NCBI GenBank assembly: GCA_015680685.1
Contig: MNCI01013830.1
Location: 522,222-586,221 of the forward strand
From: Gnetum montanum
Taxonomy: Eukaryota; Streptophyta; Gnetopsida; Gnetales; Gnetaceae
DNA length: 64,000 bases
Direction: 5' to 3'
The position numbers were made by a program, and so were the translations under genes. The stretch's first letter is position 1; the number at the start of each line of letters is the position of its first letter. Below the pieces are notes generated by a model. That model was given only the letters and a program-made list of their open reading frames with translations, was not told the origin of the DNA and did not search any database. Of this stretch, positions 13,330 through 23,171 are shown one piece after another.

Positions 13330-14130
13330 ATGTATCTTAAAAAATAAAGAAAAGGATTTTAACCTTATGTTACTGGGGTAGGAAATCATTTGTATTCCAT
13401 AAATGTGCAACCTCAATGTCTAACTCTCATTTTTAAGATAAGTAGCAATAGGTTATGATACAAATGACTAGGACACTTAAGATTACAAAATATTCAAGCT
13501 CTCATCAGGACTTAAAGCATAGAAGACATTCCCTAGGTGAGTCAACTAGAAGAGGTATGTTCTGCATGCCAACATGGTAAGAAAACTAGAGCTACCTTTA
13601 AGCCAATGAATTTTCATTATAAAGATAAAGTTTAATTACTACATATGGATGTTTGTAAATCTTTCTATGTAGTTGGTTTTAATGATAGCAAATATTTCTT
13701 TCTAACCATTGATGATTATACTAGAATATCATGGTTAACATGTATTGAAAAAAAGTATGATGTATTTAAATGTTTTAATGCATTTAAAAGTATGGTTGAA
13801 ATTAAACTATGGATTTTAAATCAAAGTTATTAAAACTGACAATGGAGGTGATTTTACCTCAAATAAATTTTATGAGCTATGTAGAGATTCAAATATCAAG
13901 ATATATTTTTCATTAGCTAGAACATCTAAATAAAATGGTTTCATAGAGTGAAAAAACATAACTATATTTGAGATGATCGAATCAATTGTAAATAAGAAGA
14001 ATGTACCAAAGTATCTATGGAATGAAGTAGCCAAAATAGTTGTGTATATCATCAACAAATATTTAGTAAGATCAAATATTGGCAAAAATTCTTATAAAAT
14101 GTAGTATAATAAAATGAATAAAGTGTAATA
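13330..14130 (+). pseudogene. Ty1/copia integrase remnant
   Basis: Integrase inserts element cDNA into the host genome. The zinc-binding end shows VCSACQHGKKTRATF near 13555-13600. The core starts LLHMDVCK at about 13640, where MDVC stands for the first catalytic Asp (TDVC in active copies), followed by SKYFFLTIDDYTRISW. A frame change near 13830 leads to KTDNGGDFTSNKFYELC (second Asp in TDNG). Near 13920 comes a degraded ART-QQNG-VERKN block, where CAA has become TAA and CGA has become TGA. The remaining frame runs to about 14350 with stops. Domain order after gag supports copia rather than gypsy. Confidence 0.8.
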
Positions 14131-14559
14131 TTTAAAAATTTTTAGTAGCAAGTGCTATATTATAAATCAAGATAACATTCACAAGCTTGATAGTCATTAT
14201 GACGATGGTTTAATTATTGGATATTTTAGCAATTTAAAAGCTTATCGTTGCTTAGATTTAAAAACATTAAAGATTGTTAAAACACATCATATTAAGATTA
14301 ATGCAATATTTGAAGAGGCTAATAATGTAGCTACAATATGTATGAATGTAGTAGAAGAATAAAATAATGACAGTATTTTAACATCTAAATAAGTTAATGA
14401 GATTAAAGAAGAGCACACAACCTTAGTTGATGAGGTAGAAATAGAGTAAGGGGTTGCACCTAATGATGGCCTCAAGAGAAGAATGTAGAGGTTCAAATCC
14501 TTGATAGATATTCTCTAAACATCTCTTAGCTAAAGGATAAGGAGGAAAAAAGCTAAAAC

Positions 14560-14755
14560 AATGAATCATGACTTATTAGTATGCTATCTTTCATTCTCTA
14601 TTCATCTAAGCATCAAGGAAGCTCTTGGGAGTAATGACTAGAAAAATGTCATGGATGAATAGATGAAGTAGATTATAAAGAATGATGCTTAGGAATTAGT
14701 CCCATGTCCTAAAGAAGCTATTATTGTTGGAATTAGGTGGTTTTTTTGTAAATAA
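14560..14755 (+). pseudogene. Ty1/copia reverse transcriptase, N-terminal stub
   Basis: The frame reads KEALGSND-stop-KNVMDE-stop-MK-stop, then IIKNDA-stop-ELVPCPKEA and GIRWFFCK. This is the familiar start of copia RT (W-AM-EE---L--N-TWELV-P----I---WVF). Two stops replace Trp (TGG to TAG) and two replace Gln (CAG to TAG). Homology stops at 14755, where the LTR of E3 begins, so the catalytic RT core is missing from the window. Confidence 0.8.
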
Positions 14756-15638
14756 TGAAACAGAATCAAGGAAATTCATGTTTCAAGTTGCAACTTTTCT
14801 TCTTCCAACTTGAGGTAAGGCTTTTATTTTAAATGTAAGATTTGTAGTCCATGAATTGCAATCTTACATACTTTAAATTTTTGATTTTGAAAAATGCCTC
14901 AAAAGCTACTATTTCCTCACTTCCCAAGTAGAAAACGTTACCTCAAGTATATATTTGATCTTGGGAAGGCTAAAAATGCCTTGGGAATTGCCAAATTTGG
15001 CATTTTCATGGGTTTTTGTAGGGGTATAGCTTCAACTACGCTGGAACCATCTACCACTAGCTTAGATGGTGTTGGGTTTTGTATTTCTAACCAAACCTAG
15101 TATAGTCATCAACAAAACCTAGCATAGATGCACATGTCCAATGTTGGAATTGTTGGGATTTTCCATTTTCCCAATAGTGGCCAGGGTAGTCACCCCAAGT
15201 TTTCAATAGTTACAACATGGCTAGTGTAAACATTAGATTCACTAGTAGTTTTTTAGCAACCTTAGCATAGTCCACCATAGTTAGCATAGTTTGAATAGTA
15301 CCAATGTACTCAAAAAAGTCTATTTACTATTCATAGTATTTAGATGGGCTTTGGTGGCTATGATGAATCAAGACTTACTATAAATGATCATCTAAGTTGA
15401 GAATTATAATTGTTACACTCGCAAATAGATATCAATTTATTAGTAATCATGATAATGATGTAGAGAGCCTAAAAACAATGCCATAGCCTATATAAGACAA
15501 ACATGAACACCTTATTAGGATTTCCAAATTTTTGAGTAGTTTCATAATTTTAAAATAGTTTCACAACTTGAAAAAGCAATTTAACATTTTTGCAACCAAG
15601 AGAGCCTATTGTGACCTTGAAACACCTTGGAGAGAAAA
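14756..15638 (+). repeat. LTR of element E3, inserted in the copia RT
   Basis: It starts TGAAACAGAATCAAGG exactly where copia homology ends. Its first ~180 bp align with the LTR starts at 21001 (plus) and 45918 (minus), through blocks such as TTGCAA and CCTCAAAAG and the CCAAGT motif. It is shorter than its relatives because it lacks their expanded tandem arrays. A primer-like TTGGTGTCTATGCTAGG follows at 15639-15655. The 3' half of E3 was not found. Confidence 0.6.
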
Positions 15639-15655
15639 TTGGTGTCTATGCTAGG
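15639..15655 (+). other. Probable primer-binding site of E3
   Basis: TGGTGTCTATGCTAGG lies where the LTR should end. It is closest to the initiator-Met site (TGGTATCAGAGCCAGG), with mostly transition differences. A decayed tRNA-Asp site is the alternative. Confidence 0.4.
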
Positions 15656-15757
15656 CATAAGAGACTTTCAACATGATACCATTACCTCAAGGATGGAATA
15701 TCATTTGTGACCATAGTTATAGATTTTAGTGGGAACTAGCAAGGAGTTGCTAGAAAT

Positions 15758-16000
15758 TTGAGCATAGAACATAGCCTAACAACTCCAATGGAATTTAGGC
15801 TCCATCCAAGTGACTTCTTGGGCAACCAAGAACCCAAAAAATTATTTCTCAAATATTTGAAAGGTATAGAAGTTGGAGTAGTTCTAGTAAAACATGATTT
15901 CCCAAAAATTTTAAAGACACTTCCTCTATCTTTCCGTGCTAATAACGATGTTGAATATGAAGCTTTGGATATAGGAATTGAAATACCATTTGAAAAATGA
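15758..16000 (+). pseudogene. Fragment of a Ty3/gypsy second RNase H domain
   Basis: The 80-codon open frame contains KGIEVGVVLVKHD, then LSFRANNDVEYEALDIGIEI. This follows the family pattern G-G-GVVL-P followed by TNN-AEYEAL--GL of the archaeal-type RNase H found between RNase H and integrase in Tat-lineage elements. The catalytic Asp region before GIEVGVV is not recognisable. It sits just after the LTR and primer site of E3, so most of that element is deleted. A chance resemblance is possible, but the NN--EYEAL block is quite specific. Confidence 0.5.
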
Positions 16001-16554
16001 AAGGATATAGGTTTTTGGAATAATGCTACAAAGGATAACATGAGGAATAAAGAAGTGGAAGCACTAATAAAATAAGAGGAAAAGAAGAAAGCTTGGGTTA
16101 TGTTAGAAATTAAGTATGAGGGAATCCAAGATAAGAGGATTCCTAAGAGGGTCACTTTGACCACTTTCTTTCCTTCTACTAAATAACTTATGCTGTGGTT
16201 TCATGTGTACAATTTTCATCTTTGTTTCTTAGGAATGAAGGTTTTGTACCATCAAGCATTAAGTTTGATAGGAATTTTCCTCCAAAAGGATTTATTGTTT
16301 TCCACTATAAAAAGTTCAATGAAAAGCTTCAATTACACTTTAGTTTAAAATGAGGCTTGCATAAATTTCTTTAAGCATTTTAAGGATGGCAAGAAATGTT
16401 GCCACATTTTGACCATTTAATGGAGTAGGCTTTATGGGGTTGTGACACTAAAATATGAGCTATACATTTTAACAAAATTGAAGAAAGATGATGTACATAT
16501 AGAACATAGAGTATGCAATAGGAAGGTATGGTAGCATTTCTTATAGAACATTAA

Positions 16555-17060
16555 GCTAGGGCCAAAGACTAGCCATTAAAGTACGTTTTCAATTCAATAA
16601 AAACTTAGCTAAAAAAGGTTTTAAGAATGAACAGTAGATGTTGGGAAAGCTACAAAATAGGAATCTTATCAAGATTTTAATTATGATGTATTTTGAGGAT
16701 TTTAGAGCTATCATCATATCATATATGAGTAATGGTTCTCTTCATTTCCTTCTTCATGCTAAGGATAAAGGACTCTTCATATCATCATCATGTTTGCAAA
16801 CAAGGATACATAGATTTAGAGAGTTGGCTATGACACTCAAGTATTTTTATCATCATTGTAGCATTGCCGTTGCCCACAAGTAATTCATTGTGATGTTAAA
16901 GTACATAATGTCTTATTGAATGAAGACATGATGGTGAAGCTCTGTGATTTTGGCCTAGTCCATCTTATGACACAATAGATGAATGCAACATCTTCCTCAT
17001 CCTATGCAATAAAAGGCTTTGTAGGATAAGTTTCTCTAGAACATGGAATTGGTGGGAGAT
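16555..17060 (+). pseudogene. Receptor-like protein kinase pseudogene (LRR-RLK type, non-RD)
   Basis: Fragment of a plant receptor kinase catalytic domain. Visible in order: LAIKV (the beta-3 Lys, near 16573), KGFKNEQ then a stop and MLGKLQNRNLIKIL (alpha-C Glu and the H-RNL-K motif), YMSNGSLHFLLH (hinge), and after a frameshift near 16880 HCDVKVHNVLLNED (HRD loop as HCD, hence non-RD) and CDFGLVHL (DFG). A degraded activation segment follows, ending SLEHG in place of APE-G. Start, glycine loop, leucine-rich repeats and C-lobe are absent. Non-RD 'HCD' kinases are typical of immune-receptor LRR kinases. It is either a relic of a host gene or a fragment carried by an element. Confidence 0.75.
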
Positions 17061-18239
17061 TAAGAAGAAGATATTGAAGATTGTAAGATGGTTTGCTAAT
17101 TCATCAATTCAGTTACTATTTTTTAATCTTGTGAGTTCTTTTCTTTCCATTTTATCTTAGTTGCTTAGGTAAAGGTTTAGATAGTATCATGCTTGGCATT
17201 TGATTTTGAAATTTTTCTAGGTTACCTATATAGCTCTATTTTTGCACAATACTAGACTTCTATTAAGTTTTGTAAAAAAATAAAAATCTTATGTTGTATT
17301 AGAAAAGCATCTTGAGCACTTTAATAGTAATGTCTTATAGAATTTCTTGTTTGAGTTTAGGGAATCTAGAAAATATTTGATACTTTGAGATGATTGAAAT
17401 AGCTTCTTTGAATATAAATTTTATTGCTTTAATATTGTAATGTTGAAATTGTCAATTTTTTTTGGAAGTTATATTTTTTGCAATTCTTTACCAATATTTA
17501 ACTAGTCATATATAAGCTTATATTTTGATGTTTACAAAGTGTTTTGGTAGTTAAATTAAAATGTCTTTTATGAAATTGCTTGTTGAGCTTAGAGGGTTTA
17601 AACAATTTTTAATAGATTGAATTGGAATAGATTTATTGTGAAGTTTTTTCTCATGTCAATTTATCTTGCTTAAATATTTGAGATCCCACATAAATCTCCT
17701 TTCTTTTCTTTTCTATTTCTAAATCCTTTGAATCTCACTCTATTTCTAGTTTTCTTATGGAATTTTCTCTTTAGGAAAAATTAGAAATAGATTAGCAGAA
17801 TTATGCTCAAATGTTTTTATGAAATTTTATCTGTTACAAGTAATGTACTATAGGAACTATATAGACTAAGTGATTTGAAAAAATAGTAACCTTCAACAAC
17901 TTACAGTATTTGGAAAAGTTAGCTAAATTTGTTTTATGATAGCTAATTATAGTTTCATACACAACCCAACCATTTCAACATTCATAGCCACAAACACATA
18001 CACACGTTTAGTTTGTTTCATAACGACTGAGTCTATTTGGAGGTATTTGAGCCTTGGTCGTGCTAGAGACCAACAAGCACCTAAACCCTATTTGAACAAC
18101 ACCTTTGTTTTCCATGACCTTAGTCATGAGATTAGAGGCCTCCAAAGTTGTTGGTCCCAAGTGATCACCAACACTATGCCCATGTGTTCATATTTTGATC
18201 TTGCGTATCAACCAAAAGCAAACTAAGTAGCATTTTCAT
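17061..18239. other. No gene seen
   Basis: AT-rich, with no supported coding. The 96-codon plus frame at 17936-18226 has no recognisable motif. Confidence 0.5.
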
Positions 18240-18650
18240 GATATAATTGTCAACAAATGTTAAAATGATGTAAAATAATGTAGTAACAACACATCATGGG
18301 TTATAATAATGTCCAAATGGGGTACACCAAGGCCAAGTAATGTCATAAATGATAGAAAATGATACCAAATGATATCCACTTATGCCAAACGAGGGTGAAA
18401 CAAAGCCAAATGTGTTCAAATGATGAAAAACAACATCAAATGGGGTCAAAATGATACCAAATGATATCAAATCACATCAAATGAATTTTTAACTATGAAA
18501 AAATGATGTCAAATGATGTCAAAATACTATAAAATGATGTTGCATGATTTCCAATAGGACCAAATGAAGTCCAAATTATGCAAAATAATACCAAATGACT
18601 GTAAATGATGCTAAAATAATGCAAAACAGTGTCAAATAAAGAAAAAAAAG
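18240..18650. repeat. Degenerate short-unit tandem repeat (AAATGATGTC-like)
   Basis: About 400 bp of variants of AAATGATGTCA / AAATGATACCA with a 9-18 bp spacing. Examples lie at 18350-18380, 18440-18480 and 18505-18540. It has decayed but is clearly periodic. The minus-strand frame at 18493-18768 is a by-product. Confidence 0.7.
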
Positions 18651-19590
18651 GGTTGAAACATGTTAACATAGTGCAAAATTGATTTTTTCCCAACCTAGTT
18701 TTTAGCATTCTGGTGAATTTTGTTGAGATTTTGCAATTTTTCAATGGAAAAATTAAGAATATTGGCAAGGTTTTAGGGACTTGTGGTCAGTGTGTTGAAT
18801 CTCTGGGCATGATAGGGATAGTGTAAAAGGGTTTTGTATGAATTTTAAAATTTCTAAAATATTTTATGAGTTATTCTTGGAGTGTTTACTATAATCAAAT
18901 CACTACAACTAGGTTTTTAGTCAAAATTTCAATTGAAAACTAGGACAATTTTTTATTTTTTCTATAGTGGGATTGCATTGTTGATGTTGGATTTTAGTTG
19001 TTGGAAACATGTTCTTTGTACTAGTAGGTGAGTTTAATTTTTTATAATTTTTCAATATTTTTTCTAGCCTCTAGAATCTTTACTAGTTAATTTTGGTTTT
19101 GGTTCCATAGTTTTTGGTTTTCATGCCTAGATTGACAACATTGGATACATATGCTTGGTTTGTGATTGTTGTAGAAATTTTCAAGTGTTGTGGCTGATGT
19201 ATAGCACTTGTTAGTCTTGTCAATTCGATATTTAAGAGGCTTTGGTGGAATTTGTAGGATGATGTGGTAGTGTTTAGGCTCTAAGAGACAAGAAATGTTA
19301 TAATTCTTGCTTTCACTATTCCAACATCTCCAACATTTGGGTTTGTTTAAACTATTTGATCACTAATTCATGAAAAATTCCATTAATTAGATCCTAGTGT
19401 TATCATTCTTAACTTCTAGTTGTATCAAAACTTGGTTTTAATGTTAATAGTTTGTAAACATGCTTGTTTCAAGGGTTTACAAGCCAACTATTTGTGAAAA
19501 TGTTAAATTGTCTTTTGCTATGTTGTTCAAAGTGCATAGGCTAGATTTTGGTTTAGATTTTAAAGGTAGTTGCATTGGTATACTTGGTTG
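18651..19590. other. No gene seen
   Basis: AT-rich sequence upstream of antisense-gene copy 1. It may hold the 5' region of that gene, but I can assign nothing to it. Confidence 0.4.
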
Positions 19591-19592
19591 AG

Positions 19593-21000
19593 TTTTATGT
19601 TTTGGATTTAGTGGCAACAATTTCATGCTAGTAGTTATTTTGAAATAAAGTTTGTTAATTTATTTTGTAATAGTTATATGGTTTTTTATGTTCTAATGGT
19701 TAAGAGTTGTAAGCATGTATAGGGCATTGCTAAAATGTATTTTGACCATGATGGAGCTAGTTGGAATCCTATGTTGCATTCAGATGACCACATAAAATAG
19801 TCTAAATTCATATATGTGCATTGAAAGACATATTTTGATATGGTTTAGGCTTGGTACAAGAGAATTCCTGACATACTTACTCTACAACTATAGTGTGATC
19901 ATGTGGTTACACTTGCCAGTGAATGTTGCTTTGATCATCATAGAGATCCTCTTGGAAGGATATTCTATTCACATCTTGCAATTCATAGTAGATGATCCTA
20001 ACAATCAAAGGGATATAAAGAATAACAAGGGTTCATTTTTAGCATGAGTTAGATAGTTATCCCAAATTTGGCAAATGCCTATTTATTTGCAATACTATTT
20101 TGACAACACCTTTATGATAGGCTAGAGGATAAACACACTCTTTTAGAATCCTTTAGATATTTTCTACCTGCTAGAACCATTAGTTTGATCCCAATAGTTA
20201 TATTTGCTCATTTTTACCTTTAAGGTTGTTCAGTTCCAACTGTTTTAATTTTTCATTTTTTGCATGTATAGAGTATATCTTGGGGGACTCATGAGGAATG
20301 ACCAAACCTTGAAGCTCATGTGGACTCATACAACCTTGGAAGAATTCAAACAATGTGAGGTCATGAGAGTGGAGATGCTCAATTAACTTGAAGCTAAGTT
20401 TATTAGATACCATACATAGTATTCCCATGTATATAGAACAAATTTAGCCACCAATCATACATACAATCATGGACTCATGCAGACTTGGGAGCACCTATAC
20501 TAGTTTTTCCTAAGATTGTAGCCTTGCCTCAGCCTAGTAACTAAAAGACATTTAGTATGTCCAAAAATTTTTAGTATTCTTGATTTTTTAAAGTTTTTGT
20601 ATTTTGTTTCTTTCTTATTTTAAAAGTTTTCATATTTTTAAGAGGCTAACATGTTATCTATGTTGTGTTTTTAGATTTTGTGCATAAGTATACAATTGTC
20701 ATTATTTCCTTAGGACATTTTGAGAAGAAAATTTAGCTCAAGTGGGGTGAAGTAGACTTTGTACAGGAATGGTTAGTAGGAAAGGCTTCTATGGACATCC
20801 AATAGATGGTTACTAAAGTAGGTTTGTATAATTTGTTCATTTTGCCTAGTCTAATGATGTCACGTATTGAGATATTGAATGTGATTAATGCTTTTGATGA
20901 AGGAATCACTAAATTCATCACTCATGTTCATGATTATCTTGTTATGTTGAGAATTAATGCATCCATATTTAGTGATCTCTTTGTAATACCCTCTAGTAGT
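19593..21000 (+). pseudogene. Accessory (antisense) gene, copy 1, truncated by E0
   Basis: Oldest and least complete of three related multi-exon genes (others at 32.4 and 54.4 kb). Exon a (about 19814-20174) reads LIWFRLGTREFLTYLL, then SVIMWLHLPVNVA, then WQMPIYLQYYFDNTF and a stop-broken NPLDIFY, matching copies 2 and 3 block for block. An intron ends in TGTATAG at 20271. Exon b (from 20272) starts VYLGGLMRNDQTLKLMW. A second intron ends TTTCCTTAG at 20713. Exon c (20714-21000) ends SIFSDLFVIPSSS exactly where the LTR of E0 starts. Intron phases (2, then 1) equal those of the other copies. Four stops in exon a (one TGA, three TAG) make it dead. A VLDLVATIS stretch near 19602 may be the N-terminal motif. 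Confidence 0.6.
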
Positions 21001-21211
21001 TGAAACACCACTAAAATTGCATGTTGTAACCTTTGCCGCCTTCACCCCATGAAACCTAAGGCTAGAAGATCATTGTAAATGTAAATATTGTAATCCAAGA
21101 AATGAAATTTCACATATTTTATGCTTTTGAGATAGAAAAATACCTCATAAGTGGTCCAAGCCTCATCTCCCAAGTGAAAAAAGTCATATAATGTTTATAT
21201 TTGGGCTTCAT

Positions 21212-21240
21212 GGGGTGGGGGGTGTGTTGGGGGATGGGGG
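21212..21240 (+). other. G-rich tract (G-quadruplex pattern)
   Basis: Four or more G runs of four to six, separated by one to five bases, on the plus strand of the E0 LTR upstream of its promoter. Confidence 0.6.
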
Positions 21241-21335
21241 ATAGGTGGTTAAAAATGACTTTTGGGATGAAAAATTTAGCATTTTGATGGGTTTTACAAG
21301 GCGTATAACATATTCTATGCTAGAAACATAAGAAT

Positions 21336-21580
21336 GGGAGTGTAACTCACCTACCTCTAGTGTGGATGCATGGGGGTGTAACTCACCTACCTCTAGCATG
21401 GATGCATGAGGGTGCAACTTACCTACCATCAATCTAGATGCATGGGGGTGCAACTCACCTACCTCCAACATGGATGCATGGGGTTTAATTCACCTACCCA
21501 CAACATGGATGCATAGGGGTATAACTCACCTACCTCCAACAAGGATCCATGGGGATATAACTCACCTACCCTCAGCAAGG
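21336..21580. repeat. 36-bp minisatellite in the E0 LTR
   Basis: Seven head-to-tail variants of GTAACTCACCTACCTCTAGC-ATGGATGCATGGGG at spacings of 35-37 bp (near 21342, 21378, 21413, 21450, 21485, 21521 and 21557). Because 36 is a multiple of three, the minus strand reads as a 12-residue repeat (MLEVGELHPHAS), which explains the open frame at 21208-21471. I do not think that is a real protein. Confidence 0.85.
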
Positions 21581-21775
21581 ATGCCATCCCCCTAGCATGG
21601 AGGATCTACCTCCAACATGGATGTTGTATCCCCATTACTATTTTTTCTAAATGGAATGGCCATGGGGTTATGATACTTTCCATATATAGTAACCCCTCTA
21701 ATTTTAGCACCTACCCCACCTGAAATGTAACAGAAATTTGTAGCCAATTTGTAGCAAAATTTATGGCCAAAACCT

Positions 21776-21783
21776 TATATAAA
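21776..21783 (+). promoter_or_regulatory. TATA box of the E0 LTR
   Basis: TATATAAA in the context ACCTTATATAAACC. The aligned place in the E2 LTR (complement of 45142-45148) reads CTATAAAAACC, with matching sequence on both sides. Confidence 0.65.
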
Positions 21784-23166
21784 CCAATCCCAAACATCAT
21801 TTTTAGGTTACACTACCTTGGTATTGACATACTTTGGCATTTTTGGCATCCAAGATCTCTTACAAACCTTCAAAAACATAGCTTCTTGAATCTATTTAGC
21901 ATGGAACACTTGCAACCATTGTTACCCCCTTTCTCACTTCAGATTTGAAAGAGTTGCAGATCAATGTTTTGCACCTAAGAACAACAACTTCTAGTGTTGC
22001 TCACTTGGCTAATTAAAACTTCTCATACTTCTCATCCCCTAGCATAACCAACATTGTAGATTTATCAGAGCAATAAGAATTCTAAACTATTGGGATTTGC
22101 AAAATGTTTGGATCATGGAGTTGATTATTTTAGGTTCAACAAATTTTGAACCCCCATCCAAGTAAACCCCCTTGCTCCTACAAGCCATTTTGGTTACATT
22201 TTTTTTACCCATTTTATTTTTTGTAGAAATAAAGTTTTATAGATTTATTTTTGTGCAAGTTTGATTTATTTGTTTATTTTGGTATCATTTCATTTAGATT
22301 TGTATTACATATTTTCATATTTATTTCCCCATTTTACATTTTTCAAGTCCCCGGGTAATCTTCTGGATTGTTTAGGGTACCCTAACTCTCCTTTTTTGAG
22401 GCCCTTAGGATTTGGCATTAAATTTGTTGTGTTGAGATTTTTAGTTTTCTTGCAACTGAGTTTTCTAGTTGCTATAGTTTTTTGACACTAGAATAAGGGC
22501 CTTCGCCCAAGTTCTATGTCCAACCCATTTTTGCAAATTTTTCTACCACAAAACCCAATGTTGCAACATTTCCCCACCTATCACCATAACCCATCATTGA
22601 GGTTATAGGTGATTTTGGGTTTTAAAATTTCATAGCAACTCCTAGGAATTTTTAAAGCCAAAATGGGTTTTCTATTTCAACCCATCATCCCCCTATCACC
22701 AAAATGCAAAGATGAGGTATAGGTGTTTTTGTTTTTAATATTTCATAGTAGTTGTTTGGAATTTTTAAATCCAACATTGGTATTTTCTAAAACTCATTTC
22801 CTCTTGTTATTGCAAAAAAAAGAGAGAAAAAATTCCAATAGGTTCAATGTTGACAACCTACTAAAAAGCCTCACCTTTGATACCACCCTCTCTACCAATG
22901 ATGGAAAGAAAGGTTCAAGACCTTCCATCTTACCTCCCTTTCTTTTTTCCTACTAAATCTAGTGTAGGTGTAGCTAGGAAGCTTAGTGTGGGTGGGGTTG
23001 ATACCATCACCTGCCATATTTAGTAAAGGGATATATCCCTTTGACAATCCTTTTACCATTTATAGTAAGTGACTCTCTTTGGCCATTTTTTATCATTTTT
23101 GTGTTACTAGGAAGCATAGTATGGGTGTGGTTGATACCACCCTTTACCATCTTTAGTAAGGAGGTA

Positions 23167-23171
23167 TACCC
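23167..23171. repeat. Target-site duplication of E1, left
   Basis: TACCC, repeated at 39754-39758. The element between has TG...CA ends. Confidence 0.85.

Larger units (their letters stand above)
21001..23171 (+). repeat. 5' LTR of E0, first part (interrupted by E1)
   Basis: It begins TGAAACACCACTAAAATTGCATGTTGTAAC, shared with the 3' LTR of E2 (minus strand, from 45918), and continues after E1 at 39759-39953. Joined length is about 2.36 kb. It contains a G-rich run (21212-21240), a seven-unit 36-bp array, a TATATAAA promoter (21776-21783), a polyadenylation-like AATAAAG near 22230, and tandem ~120-150-bp repeats at its 3' end. The insertion interrupts those repeats: the left copy ends GGTATACCC and the right flank continues CATTTGACAACAGCC, in register with 23030-23070. 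Confidence 0.8.

Noticed and set aside
15736-16164. 142-codon minus-strand frame
   Set aside because: Opposite the plus-strand RNase H fragment at 15758-16000, which has recognisable family motifs.
21208-21471. Minus-strand protein with a 12-residue repeat (MLEVGELHPHAS)
   Set aside because: Produced by the 36-bp LTR minisatellite. There is no start context, promoter or conserved continuation.
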